A stretch of 64,000 bases of DNA from assembly GCF_035582795.1 (NCBI RefSeq), contig NW_027445626.1:310001-374000 (forward strand). Reading direction: 5' to 3'. Positions 22,660 through 35,419 of this stretch are shown here, one piece after another (the stretch's first letter is position 1; each line of letters starts with the position of its first letter). Source of the DNA: Mycteria americana. Taxonomy: Eukaryota; Chordata; Aves; Ciconiiformes; Ciconiidae. The notes under the pieces are model-generated. The model had not been told where the DNA came from and did no database searches. It worked only from the letters and a program-made list of their open reading frames with translations. The position numbers were made by a program, and so were the translations under genes.

Positions 22660-25600
22660 ACTCCAATTATAATGAACCAGTGGTGAAAAACATTCTCTCA
22701 GCACCCTTGGATGCAGCCCCTCCAGTGCCATGGAGTGGTAAGGGTGGAGTTTGCTCAAGTAACCCCTGGCTTGATCCCCATCCACTGCTGGTTGTTCTCC
22801 TCCAGAGTTCTGCCTCAAAGCACAAAGGCCTGGGAGACCTCGCTGGTGGGAACTGAGGCAAAGAGGACGTAGAGTAGCTCACATCTATCTACACCTACTC
22901 TTACCAAATGTAGAGTGGTCTCACAGTATTTCTGACTCTTCTTTAGCTGTTCCTGAGGTAGCAACAGCTCATCTTAATGCCCTTGAATGCCCTTTTGAGT
23001 TTCAACTAAGTTTTGATAGGAAGCATGTCTGTGGTTGGATTATGCTGTCCTTGAAGACAAGATGTATGCAGGCACACTGTTAAAATCATTGGTCTGTTCC
23101 TTGATGGAATCCTCAAGGGAGTGAGTAAAGACCCCAGTGTGGGGTGCTTTGTGTTCAGGCAATGCATGCACCTGTTGTGCCAGAGAAAAGACAGACCTTG
23201 CTTCTCTGATGGCATCTGATGACCGATGCCTCTGACTGATGGCAACAGTCCCTGGCACACAGGCATCAATCACACTCCCTGCAATGCTGTCAGGGGTGTC
23301 TGTCACGCACCCGCCCTGAGTGGGAATTGCTTTCCTGCAGGTCCTGTGCTGTCCCTGCCAGCCCTGGCATCTCAGGGAGCTCTGTGGGCCTGGATTGGAA
23401 CATTAAAGTGAGTAGATACCCTGAATTCTGAAAGGCAATGTGGGGATGAACATGAGGCAACTGCCAATCCAGTGAGTGGAGACCTAGTAAATCCAACAGA
23501 TGGAGAAGAAGGAAGAGTGAGACTGGGCTCTCATGTGGCATATGACTTCATTCCATCATATGGATATAGGCCACCCTGAACATAATGAGTGGGGACAGGT
23601 TCAGTTGCCCTTAATTTGGGCATCAGCTGTCATTTCAGTTGGCCACAGGAAACTCCCAAGAGCCTCCAAGAAGATGCCCTCAGGTGGTGTCCTGTCTCTA
23701 CATCTGCCTGCACATATCTTCGATCTGTCTGTAGTACCCGCACATATCTTCGACCACCTCTGGCCCCTCAAATGTCACCAGACATTTGCATCTGAACAGC
23801 TCACTCCTGGCCTCCATCACCATTAATTTCCATGGGAGCTGAGAGAAGGAGCTCACATGCAGGGGTCTATTGAATGACCACCTGAAGAGAGGCAAGAGGC
23901 ATCCCACCTCCTGTGGGTTGGTGGTGTGCATGGCAGGGAGCTGAGTCCCCTTCCAGCCCCAAGACTACAAAGCAAGGAGAGGATGCCTTGACTGACTCAG
24001 CTGAATCCCTTTCCTCAGCAGGGCAAAAAGAGATCCCTGCCTGTGTCTGTCTGGCTGTCCTGTCTAATGATGGGCCAAGAAAAGTTGATATTTCGACCCA
24101 ACTCTGTCTCTGAGCAGAGAAATGCCACTGCTGGAACCAAGTGTCTCACCCCAGCTGAGAGAGGGAACATCAGTGATTCCTTCAGCTTGTTCCACAGTAG
24201 GTTCCCCTGGAGCCCCAGCCACAAATCAAGGGAACCCAGAGGGGGCAGACAAATTGCTACCTTGGGCTGGTCCTCTGCTGCTGAGCTGGGCCGGGCTCCT
24301 GGGACAGAGGGAGCTCATGGCAAGGGGGCAGAGCTGCAGAGAGACAGCTCTGCCCAGGAGCAGCAGCTCTGCAAAGCACAGCAGTGCTGAGGGTACAGCC
24401 TACAGGCACCGAGGGGAGAGGAGCAGGGCAGAGAGAGCTTAAAGGCAGTCTGGGCTGTGAGGAAAGTTGAGAGCTCGCTGGGGGAGAAATCTTCACAGCC
24501 CTCTACATGGTAAGTACCTGCATGAAAGGCAATGTAACTGCAGTTTGTGGAAGGATCTCCAAAAGCTGGCACATCCCACAGTCAGGAGGACTTCCACAGT
24601 TCCTCTAGCGTAGAGGAGGACATGCTGCAGAGCAGGGCTTCCCTGCTGCACCATCAGAGGGACAGGGCATCTCAGCTGCCTTCTCCCAGGGACAGCTGCA
24701 GGGCTGTGAATGTGTGTGTGTGCAGCCCAGGGTGCCCAGGGCTGTCCTTCAGCGTCCCTGTGCCCCAGAGGGCTGTGTGCCCAGGCAGGGACTCTGCCGC
24801 CTGCCAGGGTCAGCACTCAGCCTGCCCGGGGAGCTCCCCATGGCACTGCAGAAAGAAGCTGTGGGTGGAAGGAACAACTTCTGGCAAGGCAGGGTCCGTC
24901 TGGTGCGTCACTCAGTGCTGCTCACAGCTCCAGATCAGCACTAGGAAACTTCCAAGGGGGTGTTTCAAGAGGAAGGTCAAGGCAGAATTTACTAGAAAGA
25001 GATTTCCTGAGTCTGTGTTTTCAGTTTCCTACTTGGAGGGCAGGGAACAGGAGCAGGGCTGGGGGTGGGGGAGGGAAAGAGAAATAGAAAAGGACCTGTC
25101 AAGCTTGGACAAGTCATTGCGACTTCTGAGCTGTAAATTTGAGGGGTCAGCAGGTCTGCTAATAGCCTCCTAAACTGCCTTCAGCCATTCCTCTACCTAT
25201 GGACAGCACCAACATCACGTTTGCTGGACCCATCAGGGCTGTTCTCACCCGCCCTTTTGAACCTCCAAACAGGAACACGTGCCCAGGCAGTGCCCTGCAA
25301 ACAGGCAGGTTTCTGTAGGCCGAGGTGAGTGCACAGAGGTTGGGATGGGGTCTGTGAGTGCTGACAGGGAAAAGACATGGCCCAGGGAATCACTTCCCAG
25401 GAGGAAAATCTCCAGGCAGCAGGGTTACGATCAGGGAAGGAGAGGAAACTTAAAACAGATATGCTGTGGGAAGGAGAATTCAGAAAACTCTGTAACATCC
25501 CCTCCATCACAGACCCCTTCCTCTGAGCAAGCCCCCTTGCTTCCTCTCCCACCCAGCAAAGCCTGTGCCCTCAGGGCTGTGGGGTCCAAGGCATGAACCA

Positions 25601-26914
25601 CCTCCTCTGCAGCCACAGCTCCAGCAGAGCCGTGCTGCAGCTCTCCAGCCACATGCCCACTTCCCTCTGCAGAGCACAGGGGCTGACACCAACTGCCTGG
25701 CAATGTTGGTGTCTGGGAGGTGGCGTGCACAGCTGGGTAAGGGCAACGCTGTCCTGAGTGCCCGGCTGCCTCTCCCCTCGCCTCTCTCAGCCAGACCCTC
25801 ACTGTATTTTTCCTTGTTTCTCCACTTGTCTGTGTTATTGCTGTTGTTATCCTGTTCTTGCTGTCAGGCTCTCTGGGGATGGGAGTTTCAGCTGCAGAGT
25901 CACACACTGATCTTGTGGGTCCTTTTGTGCAGGTGTGTCCATGGGAACAAGTGTCCCAGCTTTCCTCTCATCTGTGAGGCTGTGGGCAATGCAGCCTGTG
26001 GGGCTGGGGAATGAGCTGGTTTTCCCTTAGTGACATACCATCATGAAAAAACTTACGTATCTCCTTTTGCTATCTTTCCATGCTGTGAGCTGCCCTCCAG
26101 AATGCAAATCTGTTCCATAACATCTTTGTGTAGCATCTGAAAGCCCCATCTATAAGCACAGTGCTGCTATGACCAAGGAAATGCTGTTGGGTTGGTCAAA
26201 TGAGCCGTGTGTGTCCTTGGCTAGAAGTGGGTTGCTGAGATGTTGAGAAAGGGTGAGACATTTAGCAGTCTGCAGTGGATCCCTCTGCTCTCAGCAGTGT
26301 CTGCTGGCTTTTCACGCAAACAGAGCACTGTGATCGCCCTCAGTCTCAGAAAGGTGCAAGCCCAAGGCATCTCGGTCTGAAGGACAGACCAGGTCCCCTC
26401 AACTGCTCTAATCCGATGGCAATCCTCTTGCCTTGCAGGATTCACTCAGATCTCCCTGAGGGCAACAGAAATACTAGGACATCCCACTACAATCCTCAAA
26501 TCAGATGGGGGGAATAATATAAAAATTTCCTCCAAATTAAAAAAAAAAACAAACAACACAACAAATTTCAGTCTGCTTTCTGCAATCTTCATTCCTTAGC
26601 ACTGGGATTCAGATGTTAACAAGCCCTTCTGTTATGGGTGGATTCATCTGACCAAGTTGAACACCAGGACTGGCCGCTGCTTCCACCATTCCCATGAACT
26701 CACTGCTGCAGAGCAGGGCTGACACCTCAGCAGCCAGTGCTTGGAGGCCCAGCTCCTCATGGCACATTCAACCAGCACCAAACGAGAGCTTCAGCCATGG
26801 AGCTGAAGGAAGGTGTCCTAGGAAAGGGAAATGGAGGGGTGAGGTCTGTAGCAAGGGGAGGGTCTTCAGGAAATGGCTTTGGTTTTGCTCAGAAAAGTCT
26901 CCCCTAACTTGTCA
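22660..26914 (+). repeat. OR unit upstream block, copy C
   Basis: This is the reverse partner of 457-5,090, with an empty site for the left-arm CR1 near 25,975. No exon was recognised. A poly-A stretch is near 26,540. Confidence 0.7.
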
Positions 26915-27895
26915 ATGACTTTTCCTCTTTGCACGGGTCCCCATGCCTGGAGGCAGCAAACGTCCAATGGCAGCTCTATCACCGAGTTCCTCCTCCTGGC
27001 ATTCATGGACACACGGGAGCTGCAGCTCTTGCACTTCTGGCTCTTCCTGGGCATCTACCTGGCTGCCCTCCTGGGCAACGGACTCATCATCACCGCTGTA
27101 GTCTGCAACCACCACCTCCACAGCCCCATGTACTTCTTCCTTCTCAACCTCTCTCTCCTCGACCTGGCCTCCATTTCCACCACTGTCCCCAAAGCCATGG
27201 CCAATTCCCTGTGGGACAGCAAGGCCATCTCCTACCTGGGATGTGCTGCACAGGTCTTTCTGTTTGTCTTTTTCATGTCAGCAGAGTTTTCTCTCCTCAC
27301 CATCATGTCCTATGACCGCTACATTGCCATTTGCAAACCCCTGCACTATGGGACCCTCGTGGGCAGCAGAGCTTGTGTCCACATGGCAGCAGCTGCCTGG
27401 GCCAGTGGTTTCGTATATGCTCTACTACACACTGCCAATACATTTTCAATACCACTTTGCCAAGGCAATGCCCTGGACCAGTTCTTCTGTGAAATCCCCC
27501 AGATCCTCAAGCTCTCCTGCTCAGATGCTTACCTCAGCGAAGTTTGGGTTATTGTGGTTAGTGTCTTTGTGGTATTTGTGTGTTTTGTTTTCATTGTGCT
27601 GTCCTATGTGCACATCTTCAGGGCAGTGCTGAAGATCCCCTCTGAGCAGGGACGACACAAAGCCTGTTCCACATGCCTCCCACACCTGGCCGTGGTCTCC
27701 TTGTTTATTAGCACTGTCATGGTTGCCTACCTGAAGCCCCACTCCATTTCCTCCCCATTGCTGGATATGGTGGTGGCAGTTCTGTACTCAGTGGTGCCTC
27801 CAGCTGTGAACCCCCTCATCTACAGCATGAGGAACCAGGAGCTTAAAGACACATTGAAGAAGCTGATTCAATCAGCTCTTTCTCAGCAGCAATAG
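26915..27895 (+). CDS. OR14-like olfactory receptor with altered 5' end
   Basis: This single-exon odorant GPCR is open for 326 residues from the ATG at 26,915 (an upstream in-frame ATG at 26,873 would give 340). OR hallmarks are all present: SSITEFLLLAF, LLGNGLII, LHSPMYFFLL, MSYDRYIAICKPLHY, LSCSDAYL, KACSTCLPHL and PAVNPLIYSMRNQELK. The normal 5' end is damaged. Compared with the copy at 13,731, one base is missing after the usual ATG at 26,943, so that ATG reads out of frame. The next methionine codon is ACG and the splice-acceptor AG is GG. Translation would have to begin at 26,915 or 26,873, adding an unusual leader (MTFPLCTG...). The receptor body is intact, so this could be a functional gene with a new 5' end or a gene silenced only at its start. 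Confidence 0.85.
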   Translation: MTFPLCTGPHAWRQQTSNGSSITEFLLLAFMDTRELQLLHFWLFLGIYLAALLGNGLIITAVVCNHHLHSPMYFFLLNLSLLDLASISTTVPKAMANSLWDSKAISYLGCAAQVFLFVFFMSAEFSLLTIMSYDRYIAICKPLHYGTLVGSRACVHMAAAAWASGFVYALLHTANTFSIPLCQGNALDQFFCEIPQILKLSCSDAYLSEVWVIVVSVFVVFVCFVFIVLSYVHIFRAVLKIPSEQGRHKACSTCLPHLAVVSLFISTVMVAYLKPHSISSPLLDMVVAVLYSVVPPAVNPLIYSMRNQELKDTLKKLIQSALSQQQ

Positions 27896-28100
27896 CCTGC
27901 TCACGCCTCTTCAGAAGTGATTTCAAATTCATCTTGGGAACCTCCTGTGCTTTGGCCACTTTATCTGTGATGACCATGTTTGTCCATGTCTGCATCCACT
28001 CCACTGCCCCAGAGCCATGAACCCAGCCTGTCTGACCCAGAGGGCTGTTCACGTGTGTCTGGCACAATGGTACAGCTGGCCTCCCGTGTCGCACCTCTGT

Positions 28101-28106
28101 AATAAA
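28101..28106 (+). terminator. Polyadenylation signal downstream of the OR gene
   Basis: AATAAA lies 206 bases after the stop codon of the OR at 26,915-27,895, a typical distance for a short OR 3' UTR. Confidence 0.5.
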
Positions 28107-28119
28107 AGGGGATTTCCTC

Positions 28120-29309
28120 AGTGGTGGTGTCTGGAGGTTGGGCTCTTCTTCCAAAGCTGAGCTCAGGCTGAAGAAATTGCCCCCACAAGGCCGTGCTGCT
28201 TTGCTTGGGTTCTCCCCATGGGATGAGGGGAGGAGGGCATGTGGCAATGTGTTAGAGAATGGGTCTGGGTTGAGCCTTCACGTGTGGGTGCCCAGTTCCC
28301 CTGGAGATGGTGAATGATCAACAGGGATCTGCCTGGGACTATCACCCCATGGCTTTCAAGCACCACAGCCCACTTGCTCTGCAGAGCAGTACCAACAGCT
28401 TGGGGCCCTGTGGAGGGCACGGGGAGGAGGTAGGACGGGCAAGTCAGGCCAGCGTGGAGAAACTTCCATGGTGAAAGGCTCCCATGGTGGGGGCAGGGAC
28501 ATCTCTGGAGAAAATCAAAGAAGCAACTCTGTGCTTCCAGGCAGGAATAAATGACAAAGAGAAATCTATTTCTGAATGTACCAGCTCGGGCAGGCTTCTC
28601 TATTGCTTGGGCAGCCGGAGCAGCCTGGTGATGCCCTGGGCCAGGAGTCTTTTCCAGGGACAGCGACTGTCACAGAGGGGTTTGCTGGCAGTGGACAATA
28701 AGGCTGTCTTGGAGACAGGAGCAGACACTGGCCTCCATCTCCTCATGCCATGGCTGGCCCTCAGCCCTGGGACTGAGACACCTCTCTGCCTCTCTGGCAG
28801 GAGCTACTGTGAGCTGCAGAGGGGCTGGGGCTGTGGGGTTGAGTGTGCAGAGCTTTGCAGTACCCATCAATGGGCACTGCCATGGGGTCAGCCCAGAATG
28901 GGCTGCTTTTCTGGGCTGGAGAGGAAAGAGATAGATGGGTAGGGGACGGAAAGTGCTGAGGACCACCAGATAGGGATGGGGTGGGCTGGAAAGTAATTGG
29001 GAGAGGAACACACTGAAGTTAGCTGAGCTGCCTGACCATGCAGGGTGAGGACTCACACCAGGGGACTGGTGGTGCAGAGTCAGGGCTTGTGGAAGGCAGC
29101 GGAGACTTGCAGACACAGGAGAGAGGAGGCTGGTCTGTGCCTTTGGTGGCATGGACAGCTGGGGAAGGTGCCCCAGGGCATTTGTAACTCCCCAGCCTTT
29201 CTCACTGGCCATTTCCAGCACTGGCAGCACACCCCAAGTTTATGGGTGAATTTTCCTGTTTGGCCATTTCCATCGTCCTGCTGGGCTCAGTGCTTGAATC
29301 ACTTGCCTT
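28120..29309. other. Intergenic, nothing recognised
   Basis: No gene or repeat family was recognised. The open frames here are not supported by any motif or splice pattern. Confidence 0.55.
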
Positions 29310-29720
29310 GAAGCAAAGGACCTCCAAGATGGTCAGGGACTGGAGCACCGTTCCCATGAGAAGAGGCTGAGGGAGCTGAGCTAGTCCAGCCCAGAGAAAG
29401 GAAGGCTGAGAGGGACCTCATTGCAGCCTGCCAGTACCTACAAGGACTTTATGGAGACCAGAGAGACAAGCTCTTCACTATAGTGCATGGGTGGAAGATG
29501 AAAGAGAGGAGGTTCAGCCTGGAGATAAGGAAAGCCTCTTTCACCATGAGCTGAGCCAAGCGTTGGAGCAGGTCACCCAGAGAGGCTGTGTAGACTCTGT
29601 CCTTGAAGGTTGTCAAAGTCTGACTGGATCAAGCCTTGAACAACCTGGTCTGAGCCTTTTTTTATGGCAGGTTGGACTGCAGAACTCCCGAGGTGCCTTC
29701 CAGCTTGAGTTGATCATATG
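29310..29720 (+). mobile_element. Old CR1 3' end
   Basis: The nucleotide pattern matches a CR1 terminal region: gaagaggctgagggagctgag, ggcagcctgccagtacctac-like sequence, and an end resembling the gaggtcccttccaacctg consensus. It is heavily decayed and belongs to a subfamily different from the young copies. Confidence 0.65.
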
Positions 29721-31189
29721 GCCTCAGGCTCTTTGTCTGATAACAACAGAGCAGATGGTTATGGGGCATGAATCTTCCTGTGCTGTATGTGACCAAATCA
29801 AACAACACCTAAATGAGTGAAGTGAGGTCGATACCGCAGTGTGACTGTCTCTGTGCAGAGTCTGAGGGGTATCCTTGACAGTCCTGGGCAGAGACCGTTT
29901 TGGGGGCACAGGGCTCTGTGCAAGACACAAAATGATCTTTTGTTTTAATGCTGCTAGCCTGTAAATAATAGACATGATTAGGAAGTGTCAATAACAGTAA
30001 AACAAAGAATTAAAGACAAAGATGCAAAGCAAAGAAAATGATTAAAAATCCTTTTCAGCTTTTAAAATTCTTTGTTGTTTTCTTTTCATTTAACCTACTA
30101 GTCTTTGGAGGGAATTTGTGTCCTTGTTCTTTTTTTTTTTTTTTTTTTAAATAGGAAGGTTTTTTTCCAGAACTGAAATTGGATGTAGGACACCAATGTC
30201 TTCAACTACAGGGATGTAGACACCTCCTGCCAGTATGGACGCCCTGGAAACCCCCTGTCCAGCCTCTACCTGTAGCTCGCGAGGGACTCCGCTCTTTGAC
30301 ACGTCCTGTCTGATAGCTGCCAGCCCCAGGCAAACACCTCAGGTACATGGAGGCCTCTAAAAGTGGCCCTGGATGTTTTATGGTCAGACAAACAAGGTCT
30401 GCCCGGAAAGGTGAACAAATTTGCAAAGTTTGAAAAAATAGCACATTTTCATGAGCTGAAACAATTGAGTACTTTTCATATAACGGCAGTGTTTTCACGC
30501 CATGCCAGAATGGGAATTTGCAGGAAGTGCATTAATCATAGGAGAAAAAATATTGGTCTTCTGTACTTGCATTATGGCTACTCTATCAATTACATTACGC
30601 CGCATATTTAATCTCCCTCATCTTTCAGGTGTTTCTACCTCTGCTGATTAAATGACCATATCTAAGAGCATCTTTTCAGCAGATGTATTGGGACATTTGC
30701 TCTTCCCATTGATGCCCAGATTTCACCCTCCCCTGGCTTTTTGTTCATTGAGATACCTCCCAGTTATCTGGTTGCTGATTTGATCTTCTAACTCCATAAC
30801 TTAGGGAGTCAAAATCTTGCGCCCCTTTCAGAAGTCCAATTAACTCTTTCATCAGCTGCTTAATTGCATTTCTGTCCCCTTCTATCTCTCTGTGTAAAAA
30901 GGATTTTGTATGGGTATCGTCATTGGCCATCTCCACCACAGGATGTCCTACACTGTGCTACTCCTGTGCCTGTTTGCCTGCAGGCTGTAGACACACTGTC
31001 CACTTCCCCACCCTGCTCTCATCCTCACAGGTCCCTACCTGTACCAATGTCTCTCTCTGAAACAGAAAGCCGTGGGCTGGCCACAGACAAACACCACCAC
31101 CTCCAGTGACCGGTTTTCCACAGCACTACCCTTCAAGTGACATTTCCTTTTTCCTCATGCCCAGGCTCAGACTCCAAAGCTTTTCCTTT
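29721..31189. other. Intergenic, nothing recognised
   Basis: This is AT-richer sequence with a run of about 19 T at 30,130-30,148. No coding or RNA feature is supported. Confidence 0.55.
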
Positions 31190-31730
31190 CTCATGCTGTT
31201 TCCTCTACAAAGGAAATCTTCATCCTCTCTGAAAGCACCCTTCAAGCAGCTGCAGGCCATGATAACATTGTCCTTGGCCTCTACATCAGGAGGCCAAAGC
31301 AGCCCAGGTCCCTCAGCCTCTCCACACAAGTCATGGGATTCAGCCCCTTCACCCCATCTTGGCAGATGTCCTCTGCACCTTCTCCAGGTCCTCCCCACTC
31401 CTGCAGAACATGGAGCCCCACCCCAGCACAGATTAGTTCAGATGTGGCCACACCCCTGCTGAGTCAAGGGAGGAGGTAACTCCCCTTGTCTGGGTGGCCA
31501 CACTCCTCCTAATTCAGCCCCATATGCAGCTGGCCTGATTCGTGGTTAGCATGCTGCACTGGCTTCCTATAGCATCCCTTGTAGCAACCACGCCTTCTCC
31601 TCAGGCTCACTCCTCAGCTGGTCAGCTCCAAGCTTGCCTTGATACATGGGGTTATTCTGCCCCTGATGCAGGACTGGCCACTTCTCCTTGTAAAACTTGG
31701 TGAGGTTTCTGTTGGCCACCCTGTCCTGTG
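31190..31730 (-). mobile_element. Old CR1 fragment
   Basis: On the minus strand it resembles the C-terminal ORF2 region of old CR1. It includes the ggccacatctgaactaatctgtgctggggtgg-like segment matching the avian CR1 motif for a blunt ggccCCAxCTGGAGTACTG pattern, and a stretch near 31,640-31,730 matching the NxxKxxxLHL region. It is strongly diverged. Confidence 0.5.
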
Positions 31731-32029
31731 GTGCCTCTAACAAGATGACAGCAGGAGGAACTGCAGGACAAGACGGATAATAAAAGGAGGCCCTAGTCTA
31801 ACGGACTTGCCGACCAAAGTAAGAGTTCCCAATGCAGCCATCCCAGAAACACCAACAGAAGACACGAGGCAAGCAAAGCCAGGGCCAGTGGGCAAAGGGA
31901 AAACAGAGGTGGGCTTCTTGTGTGGGGGGGTTGGAGGATGACCAAAGGGGAGGGGGGAAACATGGAAGAAGGAAGTTGGAGGTGAAGCAAAGGGTTCAGC
32001 CAGGGCTGTTTGTGGGCACCTGTCAAGTA

Positions 32030-34150
32030 GCCCTCAATCTCATTTCTCCAGCAGGGAAATCAGCATGGCTGGGCACACCTCTGATGTGCCTCGACAGGAA
32101 TGCACACAGTGTGGGCAGCAAACAGGAGGAATTAGGAGTCTGTGGGAAGTTCCTGAGCTATAATCTGACTTAGATAGCCGAGACACAGCCAGATAGCTCA
32201 CACCACTGGAGGGTGGCCATGGATGGAAGCAGGCTCTTTAGGAAGGACGGGGCAGGTCGGTGAGGAGGGGAAGTTGTCCTGTATGTGAGTGAGCAGAAGG
32301 ACAGCATGGAGCTCTGCCTAGTGCCAGGTGATGAGCCAGATGAGAGCTGATGGATGAGGATTAGTGGGCAGACCAACGTGGATAACATTGTAGTTGGTGT
32401 CTGCTATGGACCAACCATATCAAGAAGAAGCAGCAGATGAGGCGTTCTTCAGAGAAGTAGAAGCAGGTTCTCATTTGCAGTCCCTGGTCCTCATGGGGGA
32501 CATTACCCAGTCAGACATCTGCCTGAGGGGCAGCACAGCAGGGCACAAGACACTCAGGAGGCTTCTGGAGGGCACCAAGAATCTCCCAACCATTCAGCGA
32601 GAGTGTGAGGAAAGGCAAAGTCCATCTCGATCTGAATCTGGTAATTCAATCTGGACATGAAGGGCATGAAGACAGGATTTAACAACGACACCAGCAGCAA
32701 AAGGAAGGCTCGGGAAAATGTGTGCCTGCTGCTAGATGAGGCAGGGGCCCTGGTGACAGAGAGCACAGAAAGGGCCAAGAAAGGGCCATGCCTTCTTCCT
32801 CTCTGAGTTTACTGGTAAGAACAACCTGCAGGAATGCCAGGCCCCCAAGACCTGAGGCAGGGCAAGGAAGACTTACCCTTGGTGCAGCAGTCTCAGGTTA
32901 GGGAACATTTAAAGAAAGTGCACGTGCATAAGTCCTTGGGACCTGAGGTCATGCACTCATGAGTGCTGAGGAAGATGGCTGATGTCATTGCAAGGCCACT
33001 TGACATCATGTTGGAAAGGTCATGGGGATTGGGCGAGGTTCCTGAGGACTGGAAGAAAGAAAATGCAAACCCTATCTTGAAGCAGGGCAGGAAGGAGGAT
33101 GCAGGGAGCTGTCAGCCTGTCTCCCATGATACCCCTGTAGACAAGCGGAGCAAGTATGGACTAGAGAAGTGGAATATGAGATGGATGGAAAAGTGCCTGA
33201 ATCCCAGAGGGCTGTGTCCAGTGGCACAAAGTCCAGCTGGAGGATAATCACCAGGAGTGTAGCCCAGGGGTTGATATGGGTCCCGTTCTATTCAGCCTTT
33301 CATTGGAGTCCTCGAGGATGGGACCAGGGGCATTGTGAGCAGGTTTGTGGATGATACAGAACTGGGAGGAGTGGCTGGTACAGCGGCTGGTTGCACTGCC
33401 GCTCAGAAGGACGTGGGCAGGCTGGAGAAGTGGGCAGAGAGGAAGCTCATCAAGGTCAACAAAGGGAAAGACAAAGTCCTGCCCCTGGGCAGGCATAACG
33501 CCATGGACCAGTACTGGGGGCTGGGGGCTGACTGCCTGGAAAGCAGGTTTCTAGAGAAGGATCAGGGGGTCGTGGTGGCTAACAAGCTGGCCACGAGCCA
33601 GCAGTGCGGCTGTGTGGCAAAGCAGGCCGACAGCCTCCTGGGCTGCGTTCAGGAGAGGTTTGCCAGCAGGTGGAGAGAGGTGATCCTTCCCCTCTAGTCA
33701 GCACTGCTGAAGCCACGTGTGGAGTGCTGTGTCCAGTGCTGGGCTGCTCAGTACAAGAGAGACATGGAGTGACTGGAGGGAGTCCAGGAAAGGGCCACAA
33801 AGATGATGAAGGCACACAAGCATCCTTCAGGAGGAGAGGCTGAGAGAGCTGGGCCTGTTTAGCCTGGAGAAGGGAAGGCTCATGGGGATCTTGTCCATGT
33901 GTATCAATACCTGACGGGAGGGAATGAAGAAGAGGGAGCCAGGCTTTTCTCCGTGGTGCCCAGTGACAGACAAGGGGTAGCAAGGGAAGCACAGGAACTT
34001 CCATCCAACCCAAGAAAACTCTTTTCTGCTGTGAGGGTGGTTGATCACTGGAACAGGTTGTCCACAGAGGTTGTGGAGTCTCCGTGCATGGAGATATTCA
34101 AAATCCAGCTGGACCCTGTATTGGGCATCCCGCTCTAGACTAGACTAGGC
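32030..34150 (+). mobile_element. Old CR1 LINE with decayed endonuclease and reverse transcriptase
   Basis: A long collinear remnant of ORF2 spread over several frames. The endonuclease start is SVGSKQEELGV at 32,110, then GVCYGPT, then reverse transcriptase motifs: RSWGLGEVPEDWKK with ILKQGRKED at about 33,015-33,100, FVDDTELGG at 33,340 for the catalytic region, VNKGKDKVLPLGR, and the C-terminal VVDHWNRLSTEVVESP at about 34,040. It has many frame breaks and an internal deletion of the middle palm region. It predates the intact copy by a wide margin. Confidence 0.85.
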
Positions 34151-35419
34151 CATCTCCAGAGGTGCTGCCAAGAAGAGTCAGAAGGAACCAGTGGAGGTGT
34201 CCAGTGCTACGCTCTGCTCTGAGCAGGGAGAGCTTGTCCGTTAGATCAGGTTGGTGAGTGCTTTTCCCACTTGAGTTTTGAGAATGTCTGGGCCCTGGAC
34301 CCAGTATTAATCAGCTATAAAGGTGTGTTTTTTTTCCTTAAACCTCATGTGAAATTTCCCTGCCTGCTTCTTGTCCGCATTGTCTCTTGTCCTTGTCTTT
34401 CCTTCCTGACTGCCAGACACATCCTCATGCCTACTCTGACCAAGGACAGCCACAACCTTCTCTCCAAGTGTGGCAACACCAGGATCCCTGGGCTGACACC
34501 GAGGCAGCATTTGGGGCAGAATGGGTGAGCAGAGAAGACCTCCAGCAGCTCCTCTGCATACCTGGTCAGGGAGTAATGCACTTGGTGGTGCTCCTGAGAG
34601 AGGATGGTGGCATGGGAGGGGAGCTACTAAGAGCTGTGGTTCAGGGCACTGGGGCTCAGAACTAGGTCTGGGGTTCCCAGCAGGCAGTGCCAGTGGCTAC
34701 AGCCCCAAGAGACCCCTGACCATGGAGAGATCATCAGCGAGTCTTGTCCCAGCTGTGGAGAGCTGCTGTGGCTGCAGAGAGGTTCCTGGGAGTGCTGGGG
34801 TCAGTCCTGGCTGCCCTGCACCTCCCAGCCCAGCATGTCTCTTGGGTCTCCACAGCAATCGCACTGACTGGGGTGACAGCCCTGCCTGGCTGGGGATTGT
34901 GAGGGCAATTTAGGGTTTCCATTAGTGTGGAGGTTCTTGCAGCATCGTGGCTTTTGTTGAGATCCCTGTCCCTGTCCCTGGGCTGGCCCACACCTGCATC
35001 CCCACATGTGGCCCTAGACCTCTGCTGGTGCAACCACCACTTGGGACAGGGTGCATTCAGGGCTGGGAAACATTCTTCCGGCACAGTTCCCACAAGCGAC
35101 CTCAGTGCCTCATTCCCCTGCAGCCACCCAGCTTTGACTGCCCACCCCAGCACCCGACCCCTTCCCTGCCTTGGCCATGGCCCCCATGAGGGTTTGCAGA
35201 CAGCCCTGCTCTGGGGTCTGCCAGGGTGTGGGCATGTGTGAGCCCATGCAGGTCTGGATGTTCCCCCAGTACAGACCCTGAGCCCAGCAAGAGGACGGAG
35301 AAGGTTCAATACTGTGGGGGTCTCCCCAAAATGTCCCTGTGACCTCCAACTTCATTTCCCGCAGCCTTTTCAACTCCACCCATAAATCTTCATCTTTGGG
35401 GTCTTCCTCCCAGTCACTG
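34151..35419. other. Intergenic, possible minus-strand exon only
   Basis: No gene is established. At 35,344-35,416 minus there is a short charged open stretch (DWEEDPKDEDLWVELKRLR...) preceded by a CAG and followed by a weak GT, which could be an exon of an unknown gene. The evidence is thin. Confidence 0.35.

Larger units (their letters stand above)
20099..27371. repeat. Right arm of the inverted segmental duplication
   Basis: This is the partner of 1-8,786 in reverse orientation. The homology reaches the window's left edge through position 27,371, so the true arm is longer than what is visible and probably includes the rest of the OR gene. The arm carries a private 378-bp insertion at about 21,993 and lacks the left arm's CR1 tail and most of its retroviral block. 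Confidence 0.93.

Noticed and set aside
28484-28942. 152-residue plus-strand frame downstream of an OR gene
   Set aside because: No motif, no splice context and many overlapping frames of equal quality, so no support for a gene.
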